A stretch of DNA of 35,000 nucleotides. Origin: Blautia argi. GTDB lineage: Bacteria > Bacillota > Clostridia > Lachnospirales > Lachnospiraceae. Position 1 is the stretch's first letter; the number at the start of each line of letters is the position of its first letter. Below the pieces are notes generated by a model. It saw nothing but the letters and a program-made list of their open reading frames with translations, did not search any database and was not told the origin of the DNA. The translations under genes and the position numbers were made by a program. The stretch spans positions 1-35,000 of the forward strand of contig NZ_CP030280.1 of NCBI RefSeq assembly GCF_003287895.1, written 5' to 3'. Of this stretch, positions 25,094 through 32,286 are shown in pieces.

Positions 25094-25963
25094 TTACGGA
25101 GTTTCCTTTCCCACATCTTCCACTTTCATTTCCGGAAAAAAATATCCTAAAATTTCCTTATAATTTTTCCCTTCCAATGCCATCTGATGTGCCGTGTACT
25201 GGCTCATACCCAGCCCATGTCCCACGCCTTTACACAAGAACCGCACCTGCTCCTCTATTTTCTGTATGGTGAAGCAGGAGGACGGCAGCTTCAAAATTTC
25301 CCGTACCTGCTCCCCCTGAAATACCTGATTTCCAATCTGTATCTCCATGACATATCCTGCTCCGTCTGCAGATTTTATTTCCACAATTCCCTCTCCCATC
25401 TGAAAGCCGGGATAGAGCGCCTTCAATTCTTTTTCCAGCTCTTTTTGCGTAAAATAACAGCCCTCCACATAAAGAGGACTGTTTATATCCTTTGTTGTTT
25501 CCACAGACGGCACATAAGAAAAACGTTCCCCTAAAACCTCTTTTCCGTCCCTTGTTTTTCCTGCGCTCAGGGCATGATACGGCATTTCCCGGAGTTCTCC
25601 GTTTTTCTTTAGCACCTGTCCTTTTGTTTCTCGGGCTGCTCTTTGAAAGCGCTTATATTGCTGCAGCCTCTCCCCATTCATATGCTTCTTTTTAATATAC
25701 CGGGCAGCGTTTTGTATCATTTCTTCCTGTTCATCAGGGTTTGCATACAAATTCGTTCTGGCAAGAACCACCTGCGCGCAAATGGCTTCCTCCCCATATT
25801 CCCAGGAAATCTGCGACGCTGCCACAGGTGCAGCATACGCTTCTATATCCGGCTTTTTACTGAATGGACATGCCTCCCGTCCCAGGAGAATAACCGTAAA
25901 AATCCAGGGCAGTACAGGAAACAGCACTGCTGCGAAAATACATGATTCCTTTTTTTTGCTCAT
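25094..25963 (-). CDS. spoIID: Stage II sporulation protein D (SpoIID, lytic transglycosylase)
   Basis: 289 residues. An N-terminal membrane segment (about 8-28) is followed by the SpoIID/LytB domain. The catalytic Glu59 lies in EEAICAQVVLARTNLYA, equivalent to the EALKAQAVAART motif. The C-terminal signature VGHGLGMSQYTAHQMALEG and ILGYFFPEMKV is typical. SpoIID cleaves glycan strands so that the mother-cell membrane can migrate around the forespore. A partner SpoIIQ-like gene lies downstream on the same strand. It starts 56 bases after mnmM with only a weak ribosome site, so it probably has its own sporulation promoter. Confidence 0.88.
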   Translation of the reverse strand: MSKKKESCIFAAVLFPVLPWIFTVILLGREACPFSKKPDIEAYAAPVAASQISWEYGEEAICAQVVLARTNLYANPDEQEEMIQNAARYIKKKHMNGERLQQYKRFQRAARETKGQVLKKNGELREMPYHALSAGKTRDGKEVLGERFSYVPSVETTKDINSPLYVEGCYFTQKELEKELKALYPGFQMGEGIVEIKSADGAGYVMEIQIGNQVFQGEQVREILKLPSSCFTIQKIEEQVRFLCKGVGHGLGMSQYTAHQMALEGKNYKEILGYFFPEMKVEDVGKETP

Positions 25964-26019
25964 ATCTTCACAAAACCTGTATTTTCCTTACTGTTATCCT
26001 ATGCCTGCCCTGTCCTGTC

Positions 26020-26586
26020 CTATCCCTTTTTCACTACAAATGCCGGAATCGGCGGGTTATTTTCCCGATTATAATACTGATTCACAATGACAATATACTT
26101 TCGGCTGTCCAGGTTTTTCAGAAATTCCAGAATCCGGTCTTTTTCTTCAAATCCTGTATCTCCGCCGCTATAGATGCAAAGAGCCATAACACCGCCCTTT
26201 TTTAAAAGCTTCAGCCCTGATTCCACTGCCAGAACACTGGTGTCTGCCTTGGTTGCCAGCTCATGTTTTCCACCGGGAAGGTATCCGAAATTAAAGTAAA
26301 TCCCGTCCACGGTTTCTGCCTCTACATAATTTTCCATATGAATATGGCTGTCCAAAACCAGACCGGCGCGCTCCCGAAGCCCTGCTTCCAAAAGCCGCTT
26401 CTCCGTAGTTTCAAGCGCCTGTTCCTGAATATCAAAAGCCAAAACTTTTCCTGTTTCTCCTGCCAGTTCACACAAAAACTGTGTGTCGTGTCCGTTTCCC
26501 ATAGTCGCGTCAATATAGGTTCCGCCCGGTTTTACCTGCAAACGAAAAAGTTCATGACTCCACTCTGTAATCTGATATGACCTCAT
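26020..26586 (-). CDS. mnmM: Class I SAM methyltransferase, probable tRNA methyltransferase MnmM (YtqB family)
   Basis: 188 residues, a complete small Rossmann methyltransferase. SAM motif I is DATMGNGHDT (26-35), an acidic residue ends strand 2 (AFDIQ), and the family signature NFGYLPGGKH is at 99-108. YtqB-family enzymes (MnmM) methylate nm5s2U to mnm5s2U at the wobble base of certain tRNAs in Gram-positive bacteria. It begins 2 bases after the metY stop, so the two are likely co-transcribed. The older name rRNA methylase-like is the alternative annotation. Confidence 0.82.
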   Translation of the reverse strand: MRSYQITEWSHELFRLQVKPGGTYIDATMGNGHDTQFLCELAGETGKVLAFDIQEQALETTEKRLLEAGLRERAGLVLDSHIHMENYVEAETVDGIYFNFGYLPGGKHELATKADTSVLAVESGLKLLKKGGVMALCIYSGGDTGFEEKDRILEFLKNLDSRKYIVIVNQYYNRENNPPIPAFVVKKG

Positions 26587-26588
26587 CT

Positions 26589-27878
26589 CTATTTCTCACT
26601 GGCTGCAAGCGCCTGCTCCAAATCCTCCAAAATATCCTCAATATGTTCAATTCCTACAGACAGACGAATCATTCCCGGAGATACTCCTGCTGCCACAAGC
26701 TGCTCATCATTCAACTGTCTGTGGGTATGGCTTGCCGGGTGCAGAACACTGGTCTTTGCGTCAGCTACATGGGTAACAATGGACGCCAGTTTCAGGCTGT
26801 CCATGAATTTCACAGCCGCTTCTCTTCCACCCTTTAACTCAAAGGAAATAACGCCGCAGGTTCCCTTTGGCATATATTTCTGTGCCAGTTCATAATACTT
26901 ATCTCCCGGAAGTCCCGGATAGTTTACCTTGCTTACCAGAGGGTGCGCTTCCAGGTATTCCGCTGTTTTCTGTGCATTATAGCAGTGTCTTTCCACTCTC
27001 AGCACCATGGATTCCAATCCCAGATTCAAAATAAAGCAGTTCATCGGAGATGGGATAGAACCCAAATCTCGCATAAGCTGTGCATTAATTTTTGTAATAT
27101 AAGCCGCTTTTCCAAACTGTTTGGTATATACAACTCCATGATAAGATTCGTCCGGCTGTGTCAGTCCCGGGAATTTTTCTGCGTGTGCTTCCCAGTCAAA
27201 ATTTCCGCTGTCCACAATGGCGCCGCCTACCTGTGCTGCATGTCCGTCCATATATTTTGTGGTAGAATGTGTGATAATATCTGCTCCCCACTGAAATGGA
27301 TTACAGTTTACCGGTGTAGCAAAGGTATTGTCCACAATCAGCGGAACTCCATGACTGTGAGCCAGGTTCGCCATTTTCTCTATATCCAGAACTACCAAAG
27401 AAGGGTTTGCAATGGTTTCTGCCACAACCGCCTTTGTATTTGGACGGAAAGCTTTTTCCAGTTCTTCTGCCGGTGCATCTACGTCAATAAACGTACATTC
27501 AATTCCCATCTTCTTTGCCGTAACACCCAATACGTTCAAAGTACCGCCGTAAATGGCTGAAGCGCAGATAACATGATCTCCTGCCTCACAGATGTTAAAC
27601 ACTGCGTAGAAATTGGCAGCCTGACCGGAAGAAGTCAAAACAGCAGCCACGCCGCCCTCCAAATCTGCAATTTTTGCTGCAACAAAATCATTGGTAGGAT
27701 TCTGGCAGCGTGTATAAAAATAACCGTTATCCTTTAAGTCAAACAATCTGCCCATTTCATCTGTAGTATCATACTTAAAGGTGGTACTCTGATAAATCGG
27801 CATCTGTCTTGGTTCGCCTTTTTTCGGTTTCCAGCCGGACTGGATACATTTTGTTTCAATACGATATTCTCTGCTCAT
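26589..27878 (-). CDS. metY: O-acetylhomoserine sulfhydrylase (MetY), PLP-dependent
   Basis: 429 residues, the typical length of MetY and longer than cystathionine gamma-synthase. It makes homocysteine from O-acetylhomoserine and sulfide. PLP-site residues are visible: YFYTRCQNPT (53-62), SSGQAAN (83-89), and the Schiff-base Lys208 in HSTTKYMDGH. The C-terminal SHTHRQL and GMIRLSVGIEH segments bind the substrate carboxylate. AGGAGAGG precedes the ATG. It is followed closely by mnmM. Confidence 0.93.
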   Translation of the reverse strand: MSREYRIETKCIQSGWKPKKGEPRQMPIYQSTTFKYDTTDEMGRLFDLKDNGYFYTRCQNPTNDFVAAKIADLEGGVAAVLTSSGQAANFYAVFNICEAGDHVICASAIYGGTLNVLGVTAKKMGIECTFIDVDAPAEELEKAFRPNTKAVVAETIANPSLVVLDIEKMANLAHSHGVPLIVDNTFATPVNCNPFQWGADIITHSTTKYMDGHAAQVGGAIVDSGNFDWEAHAEKFPGLTQPDESYHGVVYTKQFGKAAYITKINAQLMRDLGSIPSPMNCFILNLGLESMVLRVERHCYNAQKTAEYLEAHPLVSKVNYPGLPGDKYYELAQKYMPKGTCGVISFELKGGREAAVKFMDSLKLASIVTHVADAKTSVLHPASHTHRQLNDEQLVAAGVSPGMIRLSVGIEHIEDILEDLEQALAASEK

Positions 27879-27902
27879 TTTGTCCTCTCCTGTTCTTAAA
27901 AT

Positions 27903-28055
27903 TTATCTTACTATAAGCTTCTGTCCCAACATCACTGCTGCCAGACAGATTCCCACACTAAGCGCCATATAAACTGCTTCTGCTACTGCTTTTCCCTGCT
28001 TCATCAGGGAAGAACTCTCCAGTGCAAAGGTTGAAAAAGTAATAAATCCACTCCT
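27903..28055 (-). pseudogene. fluC: Remnant of a fluoride channel gene (FluC/CrcB C-terminus)
   Basis: About 50 codons, open leftward from the stop of the DUF3784 gene, read VRSGFITFSTFALES, then two more short segments ending AVMLGQKLIVR. The phrase GFxTFSTFALE with a following helix rich in Gly, Ala and Val is the diagnostic second half of FluC (normally about 120 residues). The first half is absent and no credible start exists. It appears to be a decayed gene truncated at the DUF3784 end. Confidence 0.7.
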
Positions 28056-28366
28056 TACCTTCTGTAATACTTCTGCCCAAACAGCAGAATTCCGACAAAT
28101 AACACAATTCCGACTCCCAGAATTGCCAGTGTCACTTCCTGGCTGATATGATATTTTACACTCAGTCCAACTAACAGCAGCATATCCAATCCAATCACGC
28201 ACACAGCGCCTCCAACAGTTCTCATAAATTTTCTCTCATTCTCCGGGGATACACCGCTTCCAAACCGTTCTCTTATCATCGAAGATTTTCCCTTTACCGC
28301 CAGAAAAACCCCACCTCCGATAATCAGAACGCCCAGAAGCACCATAATCATTTCACTGGTATTCAT
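28055..28366 (-). CDS. DUF3784-type small membrane protein
   Basis: 103 residues with three hydrophobic segments (about 5-24, 48-68 and 77-97) and basic, polar connections. The size and the pattern MVLLGVLIIGGGVFLAVKGK to LLFGQKYYRR fit DUF3784, a family of unknown function common in Firmicutes. Its ATG overlaps the MATE stop by four bases (ATGA), so it is translationally coupled to the exporter. Confidence 0.7.
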   Translation of the reverse strand: MNTSEMIMVLLGVLIIGGGVFLAVKGKSSMIRERFGSGVSPENERKFMRTVGGAVCVIGLDMLLLVGLSVKYHISQEVTLAILGVGIVLFVGILLFGQKYYRR

Positions 28367-29736
28367 ACAGACCTTCCTTTCATTTCCTTATAATTTTTAT
28401 AGAATTTCCTGAATACAAGAGCAAACCATACCGGAAGTACGGTTCCCTTTAATACGCAGGAAAGGCTAAGCGCCCACCAAACTCCGTTTAATTCCAGAGC
28501 AGTTGCAGAAAGCAGCATGGCTGTAGGAATACGCAGAGTATTAAACACAATTCCTGTCACAGAAGGCGGAACCGTTTTTCCCATACCCTGGAACGCTCCG
28601 GTTGCCGCTCCTTCCAGACACATAAAAATTTCAGAAATTCCTATAATCCGGAGGTAATCCACACCCATAGGAATAACCTCTTCCTCGGTAATAAAAATGC
28701 GGAAGAAAAATTCCGGAAACACCAGAAGCAAAAAGCTGGTAAATGCGCCCCACACCGCCATAATCACCAGGGCTGTGCGGTATCCCTTCCGAATTCTCTC
28801 GCCTTTTCCCGCACCATAGTTCTGTGCAATAAAGGCATTGACCGCAGTAGAAAATCCTCCTGCCATCATCCAGGAAATGGACTCAATCTGGCTTCCCACC
28901 TTCTGCACCGCAACGGCGGCATCACCCCAGCCTGCAATCAGACGGGCAATGACCATGGAAATAGAGGAAAACAGGGAATCCTGTATTGCCGGCGGAAATC
29001 CTATTTTCACCATTTCCTTTACATATTCTTTTCTGGTTTTCACAAACAAATGCAGGTTGGCAAAAATAACCGGTTCATGCCATACTGCCCGCAAATACAA
29101 CACAAATACAATCACCTGTGCCAGGACAGTTGCCATAGCGGCTCCGGCTACCTCCAGCCTCGGAATCGGCCCCACTCCAAATATCAGTACAGGATCTAAA
29201 ATCAAATTAATCAACAAACCTATGGTGGTTACCCGAAAGGTTGTAACCGTGTTTCCCATAGCTGCCAGAATTCCTCCAAGCACCTGGTCTAAAAAGGAAA
29301 ACACTACCAGACCGCAGGTAATCATCAGATACAATCTGGCGTCCCAGATAACCTTTAGACTATTTAACTGAAAAAATGCAATCAACTGGTTATTCAGAAG
29401 CAAACTGATAATTCCGTATAGAATTCCCAGAAACGCTCCCATTCTGAGCGCTCCTCTTGCATATTCTGCTGCTGCCGCTTTATCTCCTGCGCCCAGCTTA
29501 TGCCCCACGGTCACTTGTCCGCCAATCCTGGGAATCGTAGTCACGCCGTTTGCCAGCCACATAAACATACCCGCCGCGCCAACTGCCGCTACCGCACCGC
29601 TTCCCAGTCTTCCAATCCATATCATATCAACCAGGTTATACCCCATTTGTATGAAAGAAGTCCCCATAATAGGAAACGCCAGCCTTGCCAGAGTTCCTGC
29701 TATAGGGCCATTTAACAAATCTATTTTCTTTTTCAT
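28363..29736 (-). CDS. MATE-family multidrug or metabolite exporter
   Basis: 457 residues with twelve membrane spans. The N-terminal MATE pattern is GPIAGTLARLAFPIMGTSF, and internal segments follow the usual twofold repeat (MGTSFIQMGYNLVDMIWIG in the first half). MATE proteins export cationic compounds using Na+ or H+. The frame is open to 29847, but the ATG at 29736 is chosen: GGAG lies 7 bases before it, and the extra 37 residues are non-hydrophobic and unlike the family. The substrate is unknown. The neighbour downstream is the coupled DUF3784 gene. Confidence 0.9.
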   Translation of the reverse strand: MKKKIDLLNGPIAGTLARLAFPIMGTSFIQMGYNLVDMIWIGRLGSGAVAAVGAAGMFMWLANGVTTIPRIGGQVTVGHKLGAGDKAAAAEYARGALRMGAFLGILYGIISLLLNNQLIAFFQLNSLKVIWDARLYLMITCGLVVFSFLDQVLGGILAAMGNTVTTFRVTTIGLLINLILDPVLIFGVGPIPRLEVAGAAMATVLAQVIVFVLYLRAVWHEPVIFANLHLFVKTRKEYVKEMVKIGFPPAIQDSLFSSISMVIARLIAGWGDAAVAVQKVGSQIESISWMMAGGFSTAVNAFIAQNYGAGKGERIRKGYRTALVIMAVWGAFTSFLLLVFPEFFFRIFITEEEVIPMGVDYLRIIGISEIFMCLEGAATGAFQGMGKTVPPSVTGIVFNTLRIPTAMLLSATALELNGVWWALSLSCVLKGTVLPVWFALVFRKFYKNYKEMKGRSV

Positions 29737-29921
29737 AACAACTCCATATTTTCTTATAAAACTCTTTCTATATAGTTTATCAGACTGACAATACCTGTGT
29801 AAACACTTAATTTCAGTAATTTTGTCATTATTCCTGTATTTGCCCATTCCCCTTCTTTTCTTTATTTTTCTTCTGTGGTAATCTTATATTATATCTTTTT
29901 AAATTTAAAGGAGCGAAGCAA

Positions 29922-30695
29922 ATGAAAGAAAAAATTTACACAATCCCTCTTATGGACGCTTTCCGCGCCCAGGACGAATGTCCCTTCTGCTTTATTGAGC
30001 GGAATCTGGAACAGCACGCCATAGATTTTGTGCTGGGTTCCGGTGCTTCTTATATGGAAGACGATGTCCGTGCCGAAACAGATAAAATGGGGTTTTGCCG
30101 CACACATTATAAAAAAATGTTTGACTATGGAAACCGTCTTGGCACAGGTCTGATCCTCACCACCCATTTCAAAAAGAAAAACGAAGAGCTGAAACAGCAG
30201 ATAAAAATGTTCTCCCCTGCCAAGGCTTCCATGCTGGGGCATTTCAAAAAAACAAAAGTAGATTCTGAGAACCCTCGTACCAACATTGGCGCCTGGGTAA
30301 AAGAACAGACCTCCACCTGCTATATCTGTGATTATTACCGCAGTACCTACAACCGTTATCTGGATACCTTCTTTGAACTCTATCGCAAGAATCCGGAGTT
30401 CCGGGAACTCTTTCAAAATAGCAAAGGTTTCTGTATCCCCCATTTTGCAGATTTAGTAGAAACAGGGGATACGCTTCTTTCAGACAAAGAAAAGCAAAGC
30501 TTCTATACTGACCTTTTTGCTCTTATGACCGAAAACCTTCAGCGGGTGACCGATGACCTGGAGTGGTTCTGCGACAAATTTGACTATAAAAACAAAGATG
30601 CGGACTGGAAAACCTCCAAAGATGCAATCCAGCGCGGTATGCAAAAAGCAGCCGGCGGCTATCCTGCAGACCCGGTATACAAAGCTGAAAAATAA
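29922..30695 (+). CDS. DUF6062-family protein with two Cys/His modules
   Basis: 257 residues, soluble, no signal peptide. It matches from memory the DUF6062 family of Lachnospiraceae, whose function is not known. Two equivalent metal-binding-like modules are visible: Cys20, Cys23, Cys59, His62 and Cys133, Cys136, Cys171, His174. Both follow CxxC, about 35 residues, GFCxxH, which suggests internal duplication of a zinc-binding unit. AAAGGAG precedes the ATG. It is divergent from the MATE gene, stands alone, and is followed by the tandem RNA-like units. Confidence 0.78.
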   Translation: MKEKIYTIPLMDAFRAQDECPFCFIERNLEQHAIDFVLGSGASYMEDDVRAETDKMGFCRTHYKKMFDYGNRLGTGLILTTHFKKKNEELKQQIKMFSPAKASMLGHFKKTKVDSENPRTNIGAWVKEQTSTCYICDYYRSTYNRYLDTFFELYRKNPEFRELFQNSKGFCIPHFADLVETGDTLLSDKEKQSFYTDLFALMTENLQRVTDDLEWFCDKFDYKNKDADWKTSKDAIQRGMQKAAGGYPADPVYKAEK

Positions 30696-30776
30696 TCAAA
30701 TAAAAAGGAATTATAAAAAAAGCATAAATCAGAATTTACCTTTTTCATTTTTCTTTTAGTTTTTTGTCATAAATTG

Positions 30777-30884
30777 TCCTTATTTACATTGTATAGTATT
30801 ACTTGTAAAAGCCAATAAGACTTTTTTCAAAATCTTTTTCTTTTCATATTACTGGCAATGAGTTGCCAGTAACTCCTTCTTTTT
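30777..30884 (+). ncRNA. Candidate small RNA unit A (first of two tandem copies)
   Basis: It shares with unit B a GTATAGTAT box (-10-like, 30791-30799), then ACTTGTAAAAGCC(A/G)ATAAGAC, a T/C-rich run, CAT, a hairpin and CTCCTTCTTTTT. Unit A's hairpin is ACTGGCAA/TTGCCAGT (30851-30870). The first segment can also fold (TTG-AAAAG with CTTTT-CAA). No coding frame is conserved. No good -35 is seen, so the promoter is uncertain. Strand is assigned from the terminator tails. Confidence 0.5.
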
Positions 30885-30896
30885 TATGAAATAAAA

Positions 30897-30943
30897 CAGG
30901 AGCAGGAATCTATCCCCCTCGGATTCCTGCTCCTGTCTTTTTA
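30897..30943 (+). terminator. Intrinsic terminator of unit A with C-rich loop
   Basis: A perfect 14-bp stem, CAGGAGCAGGAATC (30897-30910) with GATTCCTGCTCCTG (30922-30935). The loop is TATCCCCCTCG and the tail TCTTTTT. The CCCCCTC loop is shared with the unit B terminator although the stems differ. Confidence 0.85.
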
Positions 30944-31006
30944 TATCCCTCTTTATTTTCTGCTTTTTTCTTTTATTAAGACTTCTTTTATGATTTCATC
31001 ACAGTT

Positions 31007-31113
31007 TTATCACATTTACCCTGTATAGTATAACTTGTAAAAGCCGATAAGACTTTTTCAAAAATCTTTTTCTTTTTCATATGCCGGTATGAAAACCGGC
31101 TCTCCTTCTTTTT
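31007..31113 (+). ncRNA. Candidate small RNA unit B (second of two tandem copies)
   Basis: A direct repeat of unit A about 232 bases downstream. GTATAGTAT lies at 31023-31031, ACTTGTAAAAGCCGATAAGAC follows, and the hairpin is GCCGGT/ACCGGC (31083-31100), then CTCCTTCTTTTT. The hairpin sequence differs from unit A while its position and flanks are kept, as expected of a structured RNA. Confidence 0.5.
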
Positions 31114-31136
31114 AATATTATAAATATCAAAAAAAA

Positions 31137-31183
31137 GGAACCAGAATCAACCTTCCCCCCTCATTGATTCTGGTTTCTTTTTT
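31137..31183 (+). terminator. Intrinsic terminator of unit B with C-rich loop
   Basis: A 14-bp stem (one G-T pair), GGAACCAGAATCAA (31137-31150) with TTGATTCTGGTTTC (31164-31177). The loop is CCTTCCCCCCTCA, followed by TTTTTTTATT. Confidence 0.85.
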
Positions 31184-31189
31184 ATTACT

Positions 31190-31391
31190 TTAAATTCCGT
31201 AAAAGGATACCCTTTAAAAAGGAAATAACAATTCTTTTTATCCTCACTATACATTCACTTTTTCGTTTTTTGTGGATAACTCCTGCATATTTTTTCTGTT
31301 TTGGGGATATTCAGAGATGTCATTAGAATATCAAAACTATCTCATCGGCATTTCTATAATATGGATTGGCATATAGATACATTTTATATAG
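31190..31391. other. AT-rich spacer without recognised gene
   Basis: About 200 bases between unit B and the terminator of the tRNA cluster. No open frame with a ribosome site, no repeat and no clear promoter were seen. Confidence 0.5.
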
Positions 31392-31393
31392 AC

Positions 31394-31428
31394 AAAAAAA
31401 TTGACCCAAATCCTAATGGATTTGAGTC
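31394..31428 (-). terminator. Terminator of the rRNA-tRNA operon
   Basis: Reading leftward, GACTCAAATCC (31428-31418), loop ATTA, GGATTTGGGTC (31413-31403), then AATTTTTTT. The stem is 11 bp with one G-T pair. It lies 12 bases after tRNA-Lys. Confidence 0.9.
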
Positions 31429-31439
31429 ATATTTCTTAG

Positions 31440-31512
31440 TGAAGCATCGGGGATTCGAACCCCGGACAACTTGATTAAAAGTCAAGTGCTCTACCGACTG
31501 AGCTAATGCTCC
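31440..31512 (-). tRNA. tRNA-Lys (anticodon TTT)
   Basis: A 73-base cloverleaf: acceptor GGAGCAT/ATGCTTC (one G-T pair), D arm GCTC/GAGC, anticodon stem CTTGA/TCAAG with loop CTTTTAA, T arm CGGGG-TTCGAAT-CCCCG. No CCA is encoded. Last tRNA of the cluster. Confidence 0.97.
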
Positions 31513-31520
31513 ATAGAAAA

Positions 31521-31593
<73 letters not shown>

Positions 31594-31599
31594 ATTGAG

Positions 31600-31673
31600 T
31601 AGCGGGGACAGGATTTGAACCTATGACCTTCGGGTTATGAGCCCGACGAGCTTCCAGACTGCTCCACCCCGCG
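31600..31673 (-). tRNA. Initiator tRNA-fMet (anticodon CAT)
   Basis: 74 bases. Acceptor CGCGGGG/CCCCGCT leaves positions 1 and 72 unpaired (C-T), and three G-C pairs (GGG/CCC) flank the CTCATAA loop. Both are initiator hallmarks. The T loop is TTCAAAT. CCA is not encoded. Confidence 0.96.
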
Positions 31674-31683
31674 ATAATATCTA

Positions 31684-31756
31684 AGCCGATGATCGGACTC
31701 GAACCGATAACCTGCTGATTACAAATCAGCTGCTCTGCCAATTGAGCCACATCGGC
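31684..31756 (-). tRNA. tRNA-Thr (anticodon TGT)
   Basis: 73 bases. Acceptor GCCGATG/CATCGGC, anticodon stem CTGAT/ATCAG with loop TTGTA-containing TTTGTAA, T loop TTCGAGT, discriminator T. CCA is not encoded. Confidence 0.96.
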
Positions 31757-31779
31757 GTGATGTGGTATTCAATTTTAAA

Positions 31780-31861
31780 TGGGCGATGGTGGATTCGAAC
31801 CACCGAAGGCGTTGCCAGCAGATTTACAGTCTGTCCCCTTTGGCCACTCGGGAAATCGCCC
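31780..31861 (-). tRNA. tRNA-Tyr (anticodon GTA)
   Basis: 82 bases with the long variable arm of class II tRNAs. Acceptor GGGCGAT/ATCGCCC, anticodon loop CTGTAAA, T arm GGTGG-TTCGAAT-CCACC, discriminator A. CCA is not encoded. Confidence 0.96.
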
Positions 31862-31882
31862 TTATTTTATTTTAAGAGTAAA

Positions 31883-31955
31883 TGGGACCTATAGGGCTCG
31901 AACCTATGACCCTCTGCTTGTAAGGCAGATGCTCTCCCAGCTGAGCTAAGATCCC
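31883..31955 (-). tRNA. tRNA-Val (anticodon TAC)
   Basis: 73 bases. Acceptor GGGATCT/AGGTCCC (one T-G pair), anticodon stem CTGCC/AGCAG-type with loop CTTACAA, T loop TTCGAGC, discriminator A. CCA is not encoded. Confidence 0.96.
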
Positions 31956-31985
31956 ATAAATCTTGCTACCTTCTTTTGAAGGTAA

Positions 31986-32059
31986 CGACCCAGAAGAGAC
32001 TCGAACTCTCGACCTCCGCCGTGACAGGGCGGCGCTCTAACCAACTGAGCCACTGGGCC
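31986..32059 (-). tRNA. tRNA-Asp (anticodon GTC)
   Basis: 74 bases. Acceptor GGCCCAG/CTGGGTC, anticodon stem CCGCC/GGCGG with loop CTGTCAC, discriminator G as expected for Asp. First tRNA after the 23S gene. CCA is not encoded. Confidence 0.96.
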
Positions 32060-32286
32060 ATTCCTGAAGATATATATCTTCAAAACCGCATACACAAAAC
32101 CAAACCATTTCCAACTTACCGTTTTATGGAGTCTTCGGCTTCTTCCGTTCCGAAGCGGTCATTCCTAAATGCTCCGCATTTACTCATGTCCTTTGCTTCG
32201 CAAATGACTCCGGTGCCACTTCCACGTTTCGGAATGTAAACATTCCTCTCCGTTCCAGTTTCACCTCCGCCGCTTTCTCCACTATT
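32060..32286 (-). other. Hairpin-rich spacer between 23S rRNA and tRNA-Asp, no 5S gene
   Basis: 227 bases with at least four short perfect hairpins: CTTCGG/CCGAAG (32133-32155), TAAATGC-TCC-GCATTTA (32166-32182), a TTTGC/GCAAA stem inside 32188-32207, and GGAATG/CATTCC (32231-32246). The conserved 5S core sequences are not found on either strand. The hairpins may be RNase processing sites of the rRNA precursor. Confidence 0.65.

Noticed and set aside
26943..27560. Plus-strand frame of 205 codons
   Set aside because: Antisense to metY; the Cys/His-rich composition is typical of a shadow frame.
28055..28202. First 49 codons of a 99-codon frame as the N-terminus of FluC
   Set aside because: This part is the DUF3784 gene read in another frame and has no channel-like sequence.
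29737..29847. N-terminal extension of the MATE protein by 37 residues
   Set aside because: Polar sequence unlike the family; the internal ATG at 29736 has the ribosome site.
30777..31183. CRISPR-like repeats
   Set aside because: Only two copies about 232 bases apart, long imperfect repeats and terminators; no array and no cas genes in the window.
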